A stretch of DNA of 64,000 nt, taken from positions 868,001 through 932,000 of the forward strand of contig CM057059.1 of the NCBI GenBank assembly GCA_029945375.1. Reading direction: 5' to 3'. Below the pieces are notes generated by a model. The model ran no database searches. It worked only from the letters and a program-made list of their open reading frames with translations, and had not been told where the DNA came from. Source of the stretch: Agaricus subrufescens. Lineage: Eukaryota; Basidiomycota; Agaricomycetes; Agaricales; Agaricaceae. The position numbers and the translations under genes are program-made. The stretch's first letter is position 1, and each line of letters begins with the position of its first letter. Positions 46,807-59,634 of the stretch are shown in pieces.

Positions 46807-49800
46807 ATGGCGACGCGCAAACCCATTCCACTGCAGGATCGTCTTCTCTCTCATTCCTCGGATCCTATAAAATCTTCTATTCTCCGCGAGTCTGGCATGG
46901 GCTGGGCTTCCCCGGCACCGATTTCTATACCATCTTCTTCTAGTTCAGGATCTGTGACTTCTCCCTTAAGAATCGCAAAGCGGGACTCCCCCGTCCTCCA
47001 ACAAGGACCCAACGTCGTACGGCGTACTTCTTCGAGCTTCAAACATGTCCGCAACAACAATCTTGTCTCCAAGTCTCCGTTCAAAAAGCAAACACCGATT
47101 CCTACCCCACCCACTCCCTCTCCCTCTCGTCCCATCTCGGTCGTATACCCAATTAGGCGAGCGTCCGGCGAGAAGCGACCTCGGCCATCTTCAATGCATG
47201 AAGACGCAGAGACCGATAATGACCGTCCTTTTGCCCTCAAACGCGACAGGAAACAAAGTGTGACATTTCAAGGTCTTCTCAAGACAGAGCCTGTCACCAA
47301 GAGTCCCTTCAGGCAGAAAGAACGGGTATCGAGCATGGACGACCCACCCCCTTCTCCTCCCCACATCCCCGGAGTTCGGCATCCAAGCCCTAGCCCGGTT
47401 CCCATACCTTCCATCGCTTCCCGCCTTACTCCAGTTGACAACGTCACCCCTACTTCTACTAATGGTCCTTCACCAGGAAGGTCCTCGCTTGTTGCATCTA
47501 AGCGCTTGAATGGGCCGCGTTTCAGTGGCGGGGCTAAGCGAGAGCGCCGAAAGACTGTCACATTTGACGAACGATGTGATGTCGTTGAGTTTGACCGTGA
47601 CACCTCGGATGAAGAGTACTGGGATGATTCTGATGAAGAGGCAGGCCACAGTCAAGCTTACCTGGATAACGACGAAGTCGATCCTTTCTTTTGTGGCGGT
47701 CATGCTGTAGATGAACCCCATCTATCCGACCCTGATCCTCACCTCGCGCACGATGTGTCGATGGAAGAAATCCCGCATGACAGCACACCAACCGCTGATC
47801 TCAGCAACACTCCGGCTGCCGCAACTCTTTTAAACACAGATACCAGTATTAACGGGCTTGTTGAAGAGATATTTTTCTCTTCAAATGCTGCTCTCATGGA
47901 TGCAGATCTGTCGGGATCAAAGACACCTCCCCGCGTATCTGATATACCCACTGATCTTGAGACGGAGGATGGTGTTCCTTTTGGCCGAAGTCATCATGCT
48001 GAACGACTATTACAATTTCATCAAAGCTCCCCTCAACAAAATCAACCGCCTCCCCATTTTTCTCCACACACGCACTCCCCTTCTCAAACTACCAATGATT
48101 CTTCACGCTCTCCTGTGACTCGCAATTCTCTGTCTTCAAATCACACCGGATCTCCCGCCTTCTCTTCCTCTCGCCGGGCGTCCGTTACGTTGTTTCGTGA
48201 TGATTTAGAGCCTATGCAGAGTACACCGCCTCCCGGTCGGTCGACAAACATGGAAGACATCATCAAATCTCCTAAGGAGGACACGGAAGAAATAGATGAT
48301 CCCGAGACGCATATTGAGCAACTTCCCTTGAGCCCCACGCCTATGAAAGCCATGGGATCCTCGATGAGTCGTAGCGAGGGTTTTATTCCTAAATTCAGGT
48401 GGCCGCGAGGTAAGTTTTTGTCTCAGCTCGCCGTGATTACTTGTTTAGTGTTGTAGGTCCTCAATACCCCGATCGAGGTTCGCCTTCTACGGGAACAGAT
48501 ATATTTGATCATGATGAACATAACCGGTCCAGCAACGATTCGTTGGATCCTAGCAACCTTTCCATAGGTAATTCTGAGGTCAGTTTGAGCGGCCTAGATA
48601 GGAGCGTCAGCTATCATTCCGGAGAAGAGGTGAAATTTTTTCAATAAACTCCAGTCAGTGTTCGCTGATCAAAAATCAGGCACCCCCAGAATCTGATCTC
48701 AGTAGTTCCTCGTTCTTAAAGAATGATCCTCAACAAGGATGTATCCCCTCCCCCGCGGCTTCCGATGCCTCTCACGACGAAGTACTTGTAGGTATCAACG
48801 AAGACAGCCATAGACGCGCATCCAGACAATCCTCCCGATCATTACTTCCTGATACCACGACCCCACCAATCCCCATCACTTCCCCTCTCAACGTTAGCCA
48901 GAACAGTAATAGCTCTCGTGCGTTGTCTCCCCACCGCATCAGTAAAGACGATATTCGTCGTCGTCTTACCGAAAGGAGGAGCACTCTAAGTGCAAGCCCT
49001 GAGCCCACACGTCCATTCAACTCGGTGATGGAACGGATTGAACCTCCAAACGAAACTCTATCCCAGGGCGCTATCCCTTACCCGGAAGGACCCCCTACTA
49101 TTGGTGCTGAATGTGACAAGGAGCGCGATTGCATGTCCATCTCTACAGCGATGACCGATGTCAGCCTCGAGCCCGCCACAGTGCAGCACGCGGAAAGAAT
49201 GGACGTTGCTGGTAGCTTACCTACACCGGACAGTCTCTCTGACAAAGAGTTTGGAATTGTCGACTCCAGCCCGAGCCTGCAAATAACCTTTGGCAATAAG
49301 TTCACCCTTGGAGGCATAGGCTTTCATGGTAGTGATACTACTGCTCGTTCGAAAGCGAGTCCCGCCCTTTCTACCTCTGGCAACGAAAACGAGGAAGGGA
49401 GTGTTCATGGTAGTAGCAATGTAAAGATGGGGGGCATGGATGTAAACATGGACATGAAAAGTGCTCTGGATAGGCTGATGGATGATGTTGCTGGTGCAGG
49501 TGGCCACGAGGACGACTCCATGGTTACTGACGAGGAAGACACTTCGTATGATCAGTCAGCGGAGATCAACCACCATAAACTTCATAGGGCAGCAACAGAC
49601 TCGGACTTGGTGAATATGCAGGAAGCGTCTCAAGGAATGTTTTCTGGTCCTTTCGATTCATCAATGCCCCCTCCCGTTCCTCCTAAAGATAACCAGATCA
49701 AAGCCCGGGAACAACTAATTCTAGAAAAAAGAAGAGAAGCTCGTAGGGCTGAGGGCGGTCATCCGGTTCCTACACGCAACAATGCGGTGCGAATGCAAGC

Positions 49801-51595
49801 GCAACTAGGAGTTGGGCGGCCAAGCAGAAGACGTAGCATGAGCGCTGATGATGCGAATGATCACGTTAGAAAGCGACTGGAACTTGGCAATATGGAAGAA
49901 ATCATTCAAGAAGATCCTCTCTCTCAGAGTATTGAACGGGAGCTGAAGAAACTACGCCGAAATCCATCTGTTGCGGCGAAAAGCGTAGGTGATTTCCTTT
50001 GATACAAGGTTTCTAAGCTCATCGCGTCCCTCAGAAATATCAGGTTCGAGAACATGAAGGAACTATATACGCTTCAGCTCCTGATGAGACAGTATCACAT
50101 CTGACGGGTGTAGGAGATGTTGACACGGGAAAGGCATGGAAGACAGTCCGCCGACCTTCCGATATGGTGAGGAACCGTATTCAGCGTTGATCTAGATGTT
50201 CACTAATCGAGTTCTGATTAGGATGAGTATTCGAAGCAAATCAAAGAATATCGTGCACAAGCCAGCCCAGGAAAATCGTATGGAAAGGTTTTCGTCAAAG
50301 GTTCGTCTATTCTAAGAGAGGACTTCTACGCTACTTACACTTCTGTTTAGTCCTGGGAATCAAAGGAGTGAATATTTCCCTACCAGATGAGCCCACGAAG
50401 CTTACGTGCACCTTGAATAATGGCATACACTTTGTCACCACTCCGGAATGCCTGCTTTCTCCTGATTGTCGCATTGATCAAGAATTCGAATTGTGAGTCA
50501 TGGCGCCTGCTTTACAATAAATTTATTCTAACCCTAGCCATAGAATTGAGCATAATAAACTCGAATTCACATTGACATTGAAAATCCGCAAGGATCCTCA
50601 CATCGCGGCCCAACTCAAGTCCTTGACGTCTAAACCTGTTCCTGCTCTCCCACCATCTCAACCTCCGGTTCAGCAATCAACCTCGAGAGGAATGCGCTCA
50701 TTTTTTTCTTCCCCTAAAAAGCCGTCTAAGGAGAAACGGGCTCAGACGCCTCCCCCTCCATTACCCAGCCACCGGCTCCCCGATAATTTTGCCCGCTACC
50801 TTAAACCTGATGGCACACTCGCTCGTGCATTCATTCAATTTAAAGACATTGCCTCAAGATGTGATATGCGCTTATTCGAAACAACATATCCTTTAATAGG
50901 ACAGCGTGTCGAAATGGGCGGAAAATTCTCTACCTTGCAGGTAGGAGAGATCGTCTTGCAGATGTTTAGATTACCGCCTTTGCCCGGTATTCCGGCGGAG
51001 CAACTACCTCAGAGCTTAGAAGAATGTCACCGTGGGTTGCGGCATATCAACTGGCATAAGATGACCTATTTCCAAGGAACTCTAACACAGAGTGGTGGGG
51101 ATTGTAGTGTAAGTGCGCACCGGACTCAGCATAGACGCCCCAACTCATACAATTCCAGACTTGGCGTCGCCGCCTCTTTCGCGTCATCGGTGCCAAATTG
51201 GTTGCCTTCAATGATGTTACCAAGAAGGCTACGGCTACGATTGATTTAAAGAAAGCCATCGCAGTACAAGACGACCAAGATCTGCGTAATCCCTCCAGAC
51301 CCCTCGCCCACAGGCGAGTATATGATGAAGACGCCTTGTATGGCGTGGAACGGTCATTCCGGTTGATATTCCCTCATGAGCAAGAGATTATCTTTTTTGC
51401 CGATACCGATGAAGAGAAAGTCAGATGGTAAGCATCCCATATCTAAGAGTTTTACTCAGGAAGTAATCTATGTTCCCTAGGCTCGAGGTCCTCCGTGCAC
51501 TCGTTGGCCATATCCCACCTCATCCTCTATGGGCTGAATTACTCTGGCAACGGCAAGAAGAAATCTCTAAACGGACAGTAACCCCATCCCGTTAG
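46807..51595 (+). CDS. BUD4: BUD4/anillin-like septation protein with PH domain
   Basis: BUD4 and anillins are septin-associated scaffolds at the future division site. About 1450 residues in several exons. The start is the ATG at 46807 (MATRKPIPLQDRLLSHSS). The long N-terminal half is disordered, with Lys-Ser-Pro-Phe repeats (SKSPFKKQ, TKSPFRQK) and RKTVTFDERCDVVEFD. The anillin-homology region is read as VKVLGIKGVNISLPDEPTK, then FEFE-like strands and HRLPDNFARYLKPDGTLARA. The PH domain follows: WHKMTYFQGTLTQSGGDCS, then across an intron WRRRLFRVIGANLVAF and FRLIFPHEQEIIFFADTDEE, ending in the WL.VL helix (WLEVLRALVG). The stop is at 51593-51595. Domains and order fit BUD4 well. The N-terminal start is the first in-frame ATG. 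Confidence 0.88.
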
Positions 51596-52245
51596 TATGT
51601 CGTAGAGCGATACTAGATAGGCTAGGTTTAATTTCGTTAGTTTACATTCGATTCACGTGGTTCATACCCGTTATCTCATTTTTCATTCTCTTGCAATCAG
51701 TTTTGCTTTCGCTGGGCTTTCGAACTTTTTACCTTATCCACCACCATTGTTGCATGACTCCTTGAGCAAACTTCTGTATTTTGTTAGCACAAACGCGTGT
51801 AGTATTTACATTTTACTCTCATCATAACTTTTGGGTTTAGTACCTGCGGCGTTGGTATCGCCGATCAATTGTTACTGTCCTAGATTAAGTGGTTTATCTG
51901 AAACGTAGAGGTTGGTAGATGGTGTTCTAGTGCCTTTACGGCGGTTGATACACTGAACCTGGCAGGTCCCTGATGCTGGAATCCTGTCGCCACCTGAATC
52001 CAGTCAGAACCCTTGCGTGGCGTACGCCTTTCGAATCGAACTTTCCACTCCCTTATGGGATGATGCACTCAGTTATCGCCTTTAAGTTGTACTTCAATAT
52101 CTCCGTTCATTCTCTGAGTCATGTACCACTTCAAAAAATTGACAGGCTTCATATTAACTCACTAGCTATCCCCTTCTCAACGATATGGCCTGGCAAGTTT
52201 AATTTTACTTATCCCAATTGGGCTGATCATTATATGTACTAACAA
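51596..52245. other. Convergent intergenic spacer
   Basis: About 650 bases lie between the BUD4-like stop and the stop of the first aldo/keto reductase. A frame at 51973-52242 has no homology I recognise. Nothing else is seen. Confidence 0.45.
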
Positions 52246-53524
<1,279 letters not shown>

Positions 53525-54592
53525 AGTGAGTTACACTGAGCAAGAGCCCGTGCGACTGAGATGTTCAAGCATCCAATGACGCATGGTGGGTGCAGACTGT
53601 GTCAGCTGTAGAATCTATTTTTAATCTTGTGGAATAAATAAGGCAGAGCTGATACGTTGTGGTAGACATCACATGACCATTATAAATGATATTTCGCTGG
53701 TCTATGATACTCACAGGCTGCTGTTTAGTTAGTTTGCGTTTTTTTCCCATGGTTTTGCACAATCTCTGAGATTTTCAATGACAGATTTATGTTTTTCTGG
53801 TTTGAGAGACTGAGGCATAATGACCAGGGAGTAGTTTGAGGATTTGACGTCGAGTAGCCCAAATGTGTAGTAGCCATCAAATATGACATCAAATTCGACA
53901 TAAAATATTTTAGAAATTTGGGGCAAGCTCAGTCTGATATTTGTTCATAATTCTCTTGCACCGATACCTGACAAAACATGTAACTTAGGTATTGGTGCAA
54001 GCAAAATTTCAATATCTGTGAAATTGAGAGTGCCCCGAATATATAACTATTTTACAAGCATTTTTGTAACGCTTTTGTCACGTTTTAGTCGTCATGTCAT
54101 GTCTACCACAACGTAGTTAGTACTAGTTAGTAGCTACTCTACCTTACTAGATAGGGTCAATCAGGATCACGAGATTGGGATGTTATTAATACATTGGAAT
54201 ACATTGGATAGATATATAACACAGGCACCGTAAATATGTTGGAATACGGCGGCCAGTTCAGAATTAGAGGCAAATAAAGGCGGAGAAGTTGGTAGCGTAG
54301 GTCTTTGAATCAAGTTCCTTCAGGTTTCCCTGACCCCACTGACAATATTCATCTGTCGTAAGAGTATCGTCCCTAAGGGCAAATAAAGCATGATCATTTC
54401 TACTCCAGGGGCAAGGCGAAGGTTGAACATGGACATATGAAGACGTCGCTCAGGAGGTCCACGTTCTGATAGAACTACTGATCGGTATTATTATTACCTA
54501 TTGGCACATTTCCGTCGGGAGGAATAATTTTATTCCTCATGAATTGTTACTTAACATACATACCACATGATGACGGAGGCCGCTTCAAAGCT
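53525..54592. other. AT-rich spacer between tandem aldo/keto reductases
   Basis: About 1070 bases hold the promoter of copy 1 and the 3' end of copy 2. It is AT-rich, contains the fold-back repeat at 53901-54054, and has small open frames on minus (53565-53762, 53729-53926) whose products I do not recognise. Confidence 0.5.
53901..54054. repeat. Fold-back (inverted-repeat) element
   Basis: Central arms 53955-53969 (CTTGCACCGATACCT) and 53987-54001 (AGGTATTGGTGCAAG) pair over 15 bases, with one G-T pair, around a 17-base loop. Outer arms ATTTGGGGCA (53916-53925) and TGCCCCGAAT (54031-54040) also pair, again with one G-T. The spacers between inner and outer arms are both 29 bases and are partly complementary (15 of 29 positions). 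TAAAATA (53901-53907) and TATTTTA (54048-54054) extend it. Differences are often transitions, as in an aging element. I see no target-site duplication. Confidence 0.7.
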
Positions 54593-55963
54593 TTATGGGG
54601 CATCCACCGGGTTCCAGGTAACCGCACCTTCCTTTCCACGGTCCAAAGAATCCAGTGTCTGCATATCCTCGGTGTCGAGTTCAAAATCAAAAACATCAAG
54701 ATTTGAACGGATCCTTTGAGAGTTTGCACTCTTAGGCAGGGGGACAAATCTGCGCTCAGATAAAATCGATTGTCCCCGCATAAAGACTAGCTTGCCGCTT
54801 ACCCCTTCTGTAAAGACCACCGAATCATGACTTGCCCAGGATCCCGCCCGTGCTAAAGAACCAGTTCAGGTAGGCGAACAACCTTACTTAGACTGGCCTC
54901 CCACCTTTTTCGCTATTTGTAAAAATATTGGGTGGTCCAATTTACCTTGTACCATGGGCGAATATGCTTGTACCACGATCTCATGTTCCCTACAAAATGC
55001 TACGATGGGGTTTTGTTGACAGAATGGATGCAGCTAATCCAACATAAGTACGATGGCACAATGAAATTGAAGAACTCACATACCTCAATTTGATTAACCG
55101 CAGGCGTTTCGTAGCCCGCATTCATGATCTCTTCCAAATGTTTGATACCACTAAAATAAATAAAAACCAATCAGCACCATTTATGTTAATAGAGGTACGT
55201 TTTTCTCCGCACTAGTTCGACACACCAACCGAACGAATCTTTCCTGTCAATTTCGCATCTTGTAAAGCTTTATACGTCGCCAAACGAAGTTCAGTCCCAG
55301 AATGAGGATTATGAATCAAGAACAGATCAATGTATTCTGCATCAAAAAAAAAAAGGCAAGACAGAGGTTTCAACGATCCAGTGATATTGGTAAGGGTTCC
55401 AATAACCTACTGACGAAATTGATATCGCTCAAGTGACTCATCTACCGCCTTCAATGTACGTTCATATCCATGCAACTTGGAAATGATCTTGGTTACTAAA
55501 AAAATCCCAATGTCAACAGAAACACGGTCGAAGTAGTGAACAGCGAATCCATACCGATAAACACATCATTCCTCGAAACACTCGTATCTCTTAACCCTTG
55601 TCCGACATGTGCCTCGCTCCTATATGCCTGAGCACAGTCTACAAGCCTTGAACACAACATAAGACCCCAAAACCAAAAACATATCAAATCGAGTTAAAGC
55701 ACTCACCGATAGCCAGCATGCAGAGCCTCAGCCACAGAGTCCCTCGTCGTATAATTCCGATACACGCCAAGTCCAATAACAGGCATATGATAACCTAAAA
55801 ACAAATGTCAGCCAATATCCCACCGGTTTATTCCATCTTCAAAGAACAAGTTTCTGGCCGTCCCCGCGGGACCACTTAGGCCGATTGACACAGAGCCATA
55901 TAAAAGTTGTTCACCTGTCCTTAACTTGACAGTAGAATCTTTCGTTAATCGCCCTACAGCCAT
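54593..55963 (-). CDS. Aldo/keto reductase, tandem copy 2
   Basis: Paralogue of the downstream gene, about 300 residues in about seven exons. The ATG at 55963 (MAVGRLTKDSTVKLRTG) joins across an intron to YHMPVIGLGVYRNYTT. The next exons read ALHAGYR then LVDCAQAYRSEAHVG, where Cys replaces the usual Thr/Ser beside the catalytic Asp, while Asp and Tyr are kept. VTKIISKLHGYERTLKAVDE holds the Lys, and LFLIHNPHSG the His. Later motifs are KIRSVGVSNYGIKHLEEIM, VNQIELHPFCQQNPIVAFC, VQAYSPMVQGKL and FVPLPKSANSQRIRSNLDVF. The end is AVTWNPVDAP. Two introns fall at the same codons and phases as in copy 1, which shows a tandem duplication. Confidence 0.9.
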
Positions 55964-58900
55964 ATCACAAGTAGTCCGATAGAAGTGAGGGTCAAAGACC
56001 AAACGAAGACGACGGTTGACAATCATCTTACATCATTCTCGTGGGTGTTAGTTTATTATTATTCACTGCCCCTTTTACGTCTCGATCTGGAGCCCCACAC
56101 CATCAAATTCCGATAAAATCGTTCAGAATTAACTACATCACAAAACACAAAAAGAAAACAAACACGAGTGCCACAAAACTAGGTCCAGTATATACCGATC
56201 TATAAAGTGTAAACAAAATCAGACGACCGGCAGCATGGCTTAGCAGTCATTGCCTTTGCCTGATAGTCGCTTTGATGGGTAAACCATCTTGAGGCGGCGA
56301 GGTCGCGCGTTCGATCGCTTCAGGTGTCGGTTATTTAGGGCATTTGTCCACTGGAAATAATTATCACGACGTCCACAACTTACTAGGTCATGCCAGATGA
56401 CTGGCCTGAAGGGCTTAACAATGCGCAGTCCACGAAACAAAGCATTTAGAATTAATCAACTATATCATTTCTACCTCAAATCTCTAGCCATCATCTAGAA
56501 CCCCCTGCCCTCTATTTCTAGCTCTCTCCACCTTCCCAGCTCTTCGTCATCCCCCAGCACCCTTAAAACATCACTCCCACTGCTAGCCTAAATATTATTC
56601 CATTAGCCCCACACCAAACTAGACCAGGTTGGTCATAACTCACCATCCGGTACAACCTGGTATGTTGTGGATGTTGTGATAATTATTTCCACTGGACACC
56701 CAGGCGTAGTCTGAATAAAAATGGGATCTTGTTTTGGCCTCAAACCCAATTTGGTCATCAAGAGCATGAAAAAACGTGTAAAGCTGATCATTGCGAGGGA
56801 GATAAACTACAGGAATTGAAGAGGATAGTCGTCGAGTAGTCGTTGAGAGATCGAGAAACAAGTAACAAGTCCCACAAAAGTAAAGAAAATAAGACCACGC
56901 CCAAACTGGCATTTTAAATCTCTCTCCAACACCCACATCAAGAAGCTACGTTACGGAAAAAAAAAAAGAAAAAAAAAAAACACCGCCGGAAAACTCTAAT
57001 AAGTCTAGGTACAACTCTTGACACCAACTGATGACATCTCGCTTCCTTTTCTTATTTTTCCCCCCTTCTTCTAATCCATATGGCAAGAACACCAGAGTCT
57101 AGCGCCCCTCCATCATCCCCAAGCTGTTAAAAAAGAAGATTCCATGACATATCCCAATCCTGAATCGGAAAAAAGAACGGTAGTAAAACGGAATTGGGGG
57201 AGCAAATATCGCATGGCCAGGTTATCGATGGCTTCCACGCAGGTCTGAACCTGGTCCATTTATCAGTAGCGAAGAGGGTTCTTCAGGCACGAAACGAGGA
57301 TAACGCTAGGCCAACTTCGCCGTTCCGAAGACGCAGCAGTTCAATCGACAGGGTCCGAGTGCTGTAGCTCAAAGCCAGGAAATGAGAACAGAGAGCGGAG
57401 GGGAGAAAATCACCGCCCAACCCTTCCAGAACGGTCGAATTTCGGGTCGTTGACCACGTCCTGTAGTCCTCACTTCTAACCCCACGCAAAACTAGCTCCA
57501 ACAATCTTCAACAAATCATTTCGCGCGCCAACAGGTTCGACATATCACATCTAACACTAGGGAAGAATCAAGGGTCGTGAAGATGTTTTAGCTTGACCAA
57601 ACACCCAATCACTTCCTGTCCAACCGTCATTCTCCAGATTTTCGGTGCGCAAAGGACGTAAAAGGCCCATATGCGTGGAAAAGAAGACACAAAAACGTGT
57701 GGGGGTGTGGTCGGCAAGACCGGCGATACGCGATGATAGTCTGAAAAGGAAGGCTCAAGCGTAAAATGGTAAGCCAGACCGAAGAATATCCACGCTAGAT
57801 AGAATAGGGAACGGTAGCATATAACACACAAAAGGAAAGAACAATCGGATACTGCGTTTGTTACCGTAGTTGACCAGATAAGCCGTAGCTAATTGCCCGC
57901 CCGCGGGCGGTGCCAGCGGTGAAGTCCTATAGTCTGCCCTAGCCAGGCTCCATCACCGAGCGTGAAGCCGGTGCTTGCCGTATAGAAAGCGGGGGTGAGA
58001 AAAGGGAGCGCGGTGAATGTGATCTGTTCATAACCCTGAGTCAAGTTGGTGACGCCACACTCGTCCACAACGCGCCCATAGTCGAGACCCACAACCTGGG
58101 ACGGTAAGTGTGGGGAGCCCACAAATGCTGCGGAAACCTCCAGTAGCGGTCTGTATAATCAACGGTCGCGAAAAATTTTTATCCACAAAGCTTTATGCCT
58201 TTTCTTAGGGCCATGACAATGCATTGACTCGCGGTACTTGACCGGTTGTCCTCAGGCCTCGTGACCATTCTAAGTGGCCCACCGACTGCACAATTGCACA
58301 GTCATGGTCTGGCCAGTAAAAATGCTCTTGGCATACCAGCATGACGCGCGTGAGCGCCTGGATGTGGAGTCACGGATTTGATATCGTCTAGAGTTCTCCA
58401 TGACAGAAAATGATCCTAAGCGCAGGTTCGTCTTGTCAGCAGAGCCACGCGCACAGTCCGCGGACGTGATATAATCAAATGCACATAACTCTGCTTTGCC
58501 ATAAACCCAACGCATATCCATCCATTTATTTTCTGCAGTCCGGCTCAAACCATTCTCTGGGTGCTTATTATTGGGCGAACAATACCTTGATATTCCGGGT
58601 CCAAATTGGTGCCACTCACGACACCATTTCGGGATGAACAATGAAGTAGAGTAAACTAGAACTGCGATTCCATGGTCCGTTAAAACATTCTCGACATAGC
58701 AGCCGTAGTTGATATCTTACCAGTACACGAGGAGCGCAGTAATGGACTCTCTGCACTTGCGACGTCTAATTCCGAACAATAAAACAAAACTCGAATACTT
58801 CGCCATTGATAGGGCTGACACCAAGAGGCTCGACGAATGAAGGGACTAGCGTGCTCATTGGACCTTGGCTTCCTTCCGGTGGCGTAGGGCTGAAGCGTGT

Positions 58901-59634
58901 CTCAGCTATGCATTGGGTGGGCACGGCACTTTATCCCCTTCCAAACTTGCTACCAAAGGCGCGAAAACATCCAGCGTTCGAGTCCTATTCCTTCCACCCA
59001 TGCTTCTTCGTCAAGACCTCAACGCGAGCTTCTGATCAGGTAACGCAAAACAGGAGAGCTCTACCGTCAGCTTCAAGCCAGCCAGTTGTGGGCGCATGCT
59101 CAACACATGACTCAAACGCGTGGCGCTCGGAGGAGTGGCTAGGATACAACGGCTTTGAGGCTCTGATGTTCTCCATCATACGCAGGGGTAACTGCCGACA
59201 CTGGAGCGGACCCACTACCGCTCTGTGGGATGACTCTCGCAAGGGGGAGAAGAAGAAAAGGGCGGTATGGCATGACAATAAAGCAAGAAAAAGAGGAATA
59301 ATAAAACATTCGATCACAAGATTTCGGCTCAAACGCATTTCGATAATAACAAATGCCCCAATCCGTCTATAGCCGCGAAGATCTTAGATGGAAAGCAGGA
59401 TAGGAAACAAACTTGGGGTGAAAGTTGCCACCAAACTATGCGCTATAAATAGCGGTGCATCAAACAAAAGAGGGAGGGAAAGGATTGTTGCAAGTGAAGG
59501 AGAACGAGGGAAAGGAAAAGGGAATACTAAGGAGAGAAGAAAAAGAAGGGAAAATTCCGCCGAGGAGCTTATAACCTACACCCTCTATCCCTGGTCCTTC
59601 TTTGTCGAAAGAGGAAGGGGTAAACCAGTTGGGT
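55964..59634. other. Long gene-poor stretch
   Basis: About 3.7 kb with no gene I can support, compared with spacers mostly below 700 bases elsewhere. It holds long A runs (56957-56980), scattered frames of 60-190 codons on both strands without homology or splice logic, and a tRNA-like patch near 56226-56331 that fails as a tRNA. It must contain the promoter of aldo/keto reductase copy 2 and the PBS2 3' end. A noncoding RNA or an unrecognised lineage-specific gene is possible. Confidence 0.5.

Noticed and set aside
56226..56331. tRNA-like patch: 7-bp end pairing (ACCGGCA with TGTCGGT), an A-box-like TGGCTTAGCAGT and a B-box-like GTTCGATCGC
   Set aside because: The A box is out of register with the end stem, and the T arm does not pair. 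It may be chance or a tRNA-derived relic. A tRNA covariance search would settle it.
56640..56936. 98-codon minus-strand frame in the gene-poor stretch
   Set aside because: It has some hydrophobic character but no conserved motif or splice support.
58806..59372. 188-codon plus-strand frame in the gene-poor stretch
   Set aside because: It opens with TTG, shows no known motif, and its composition is not protein-like. No splice partners were found.
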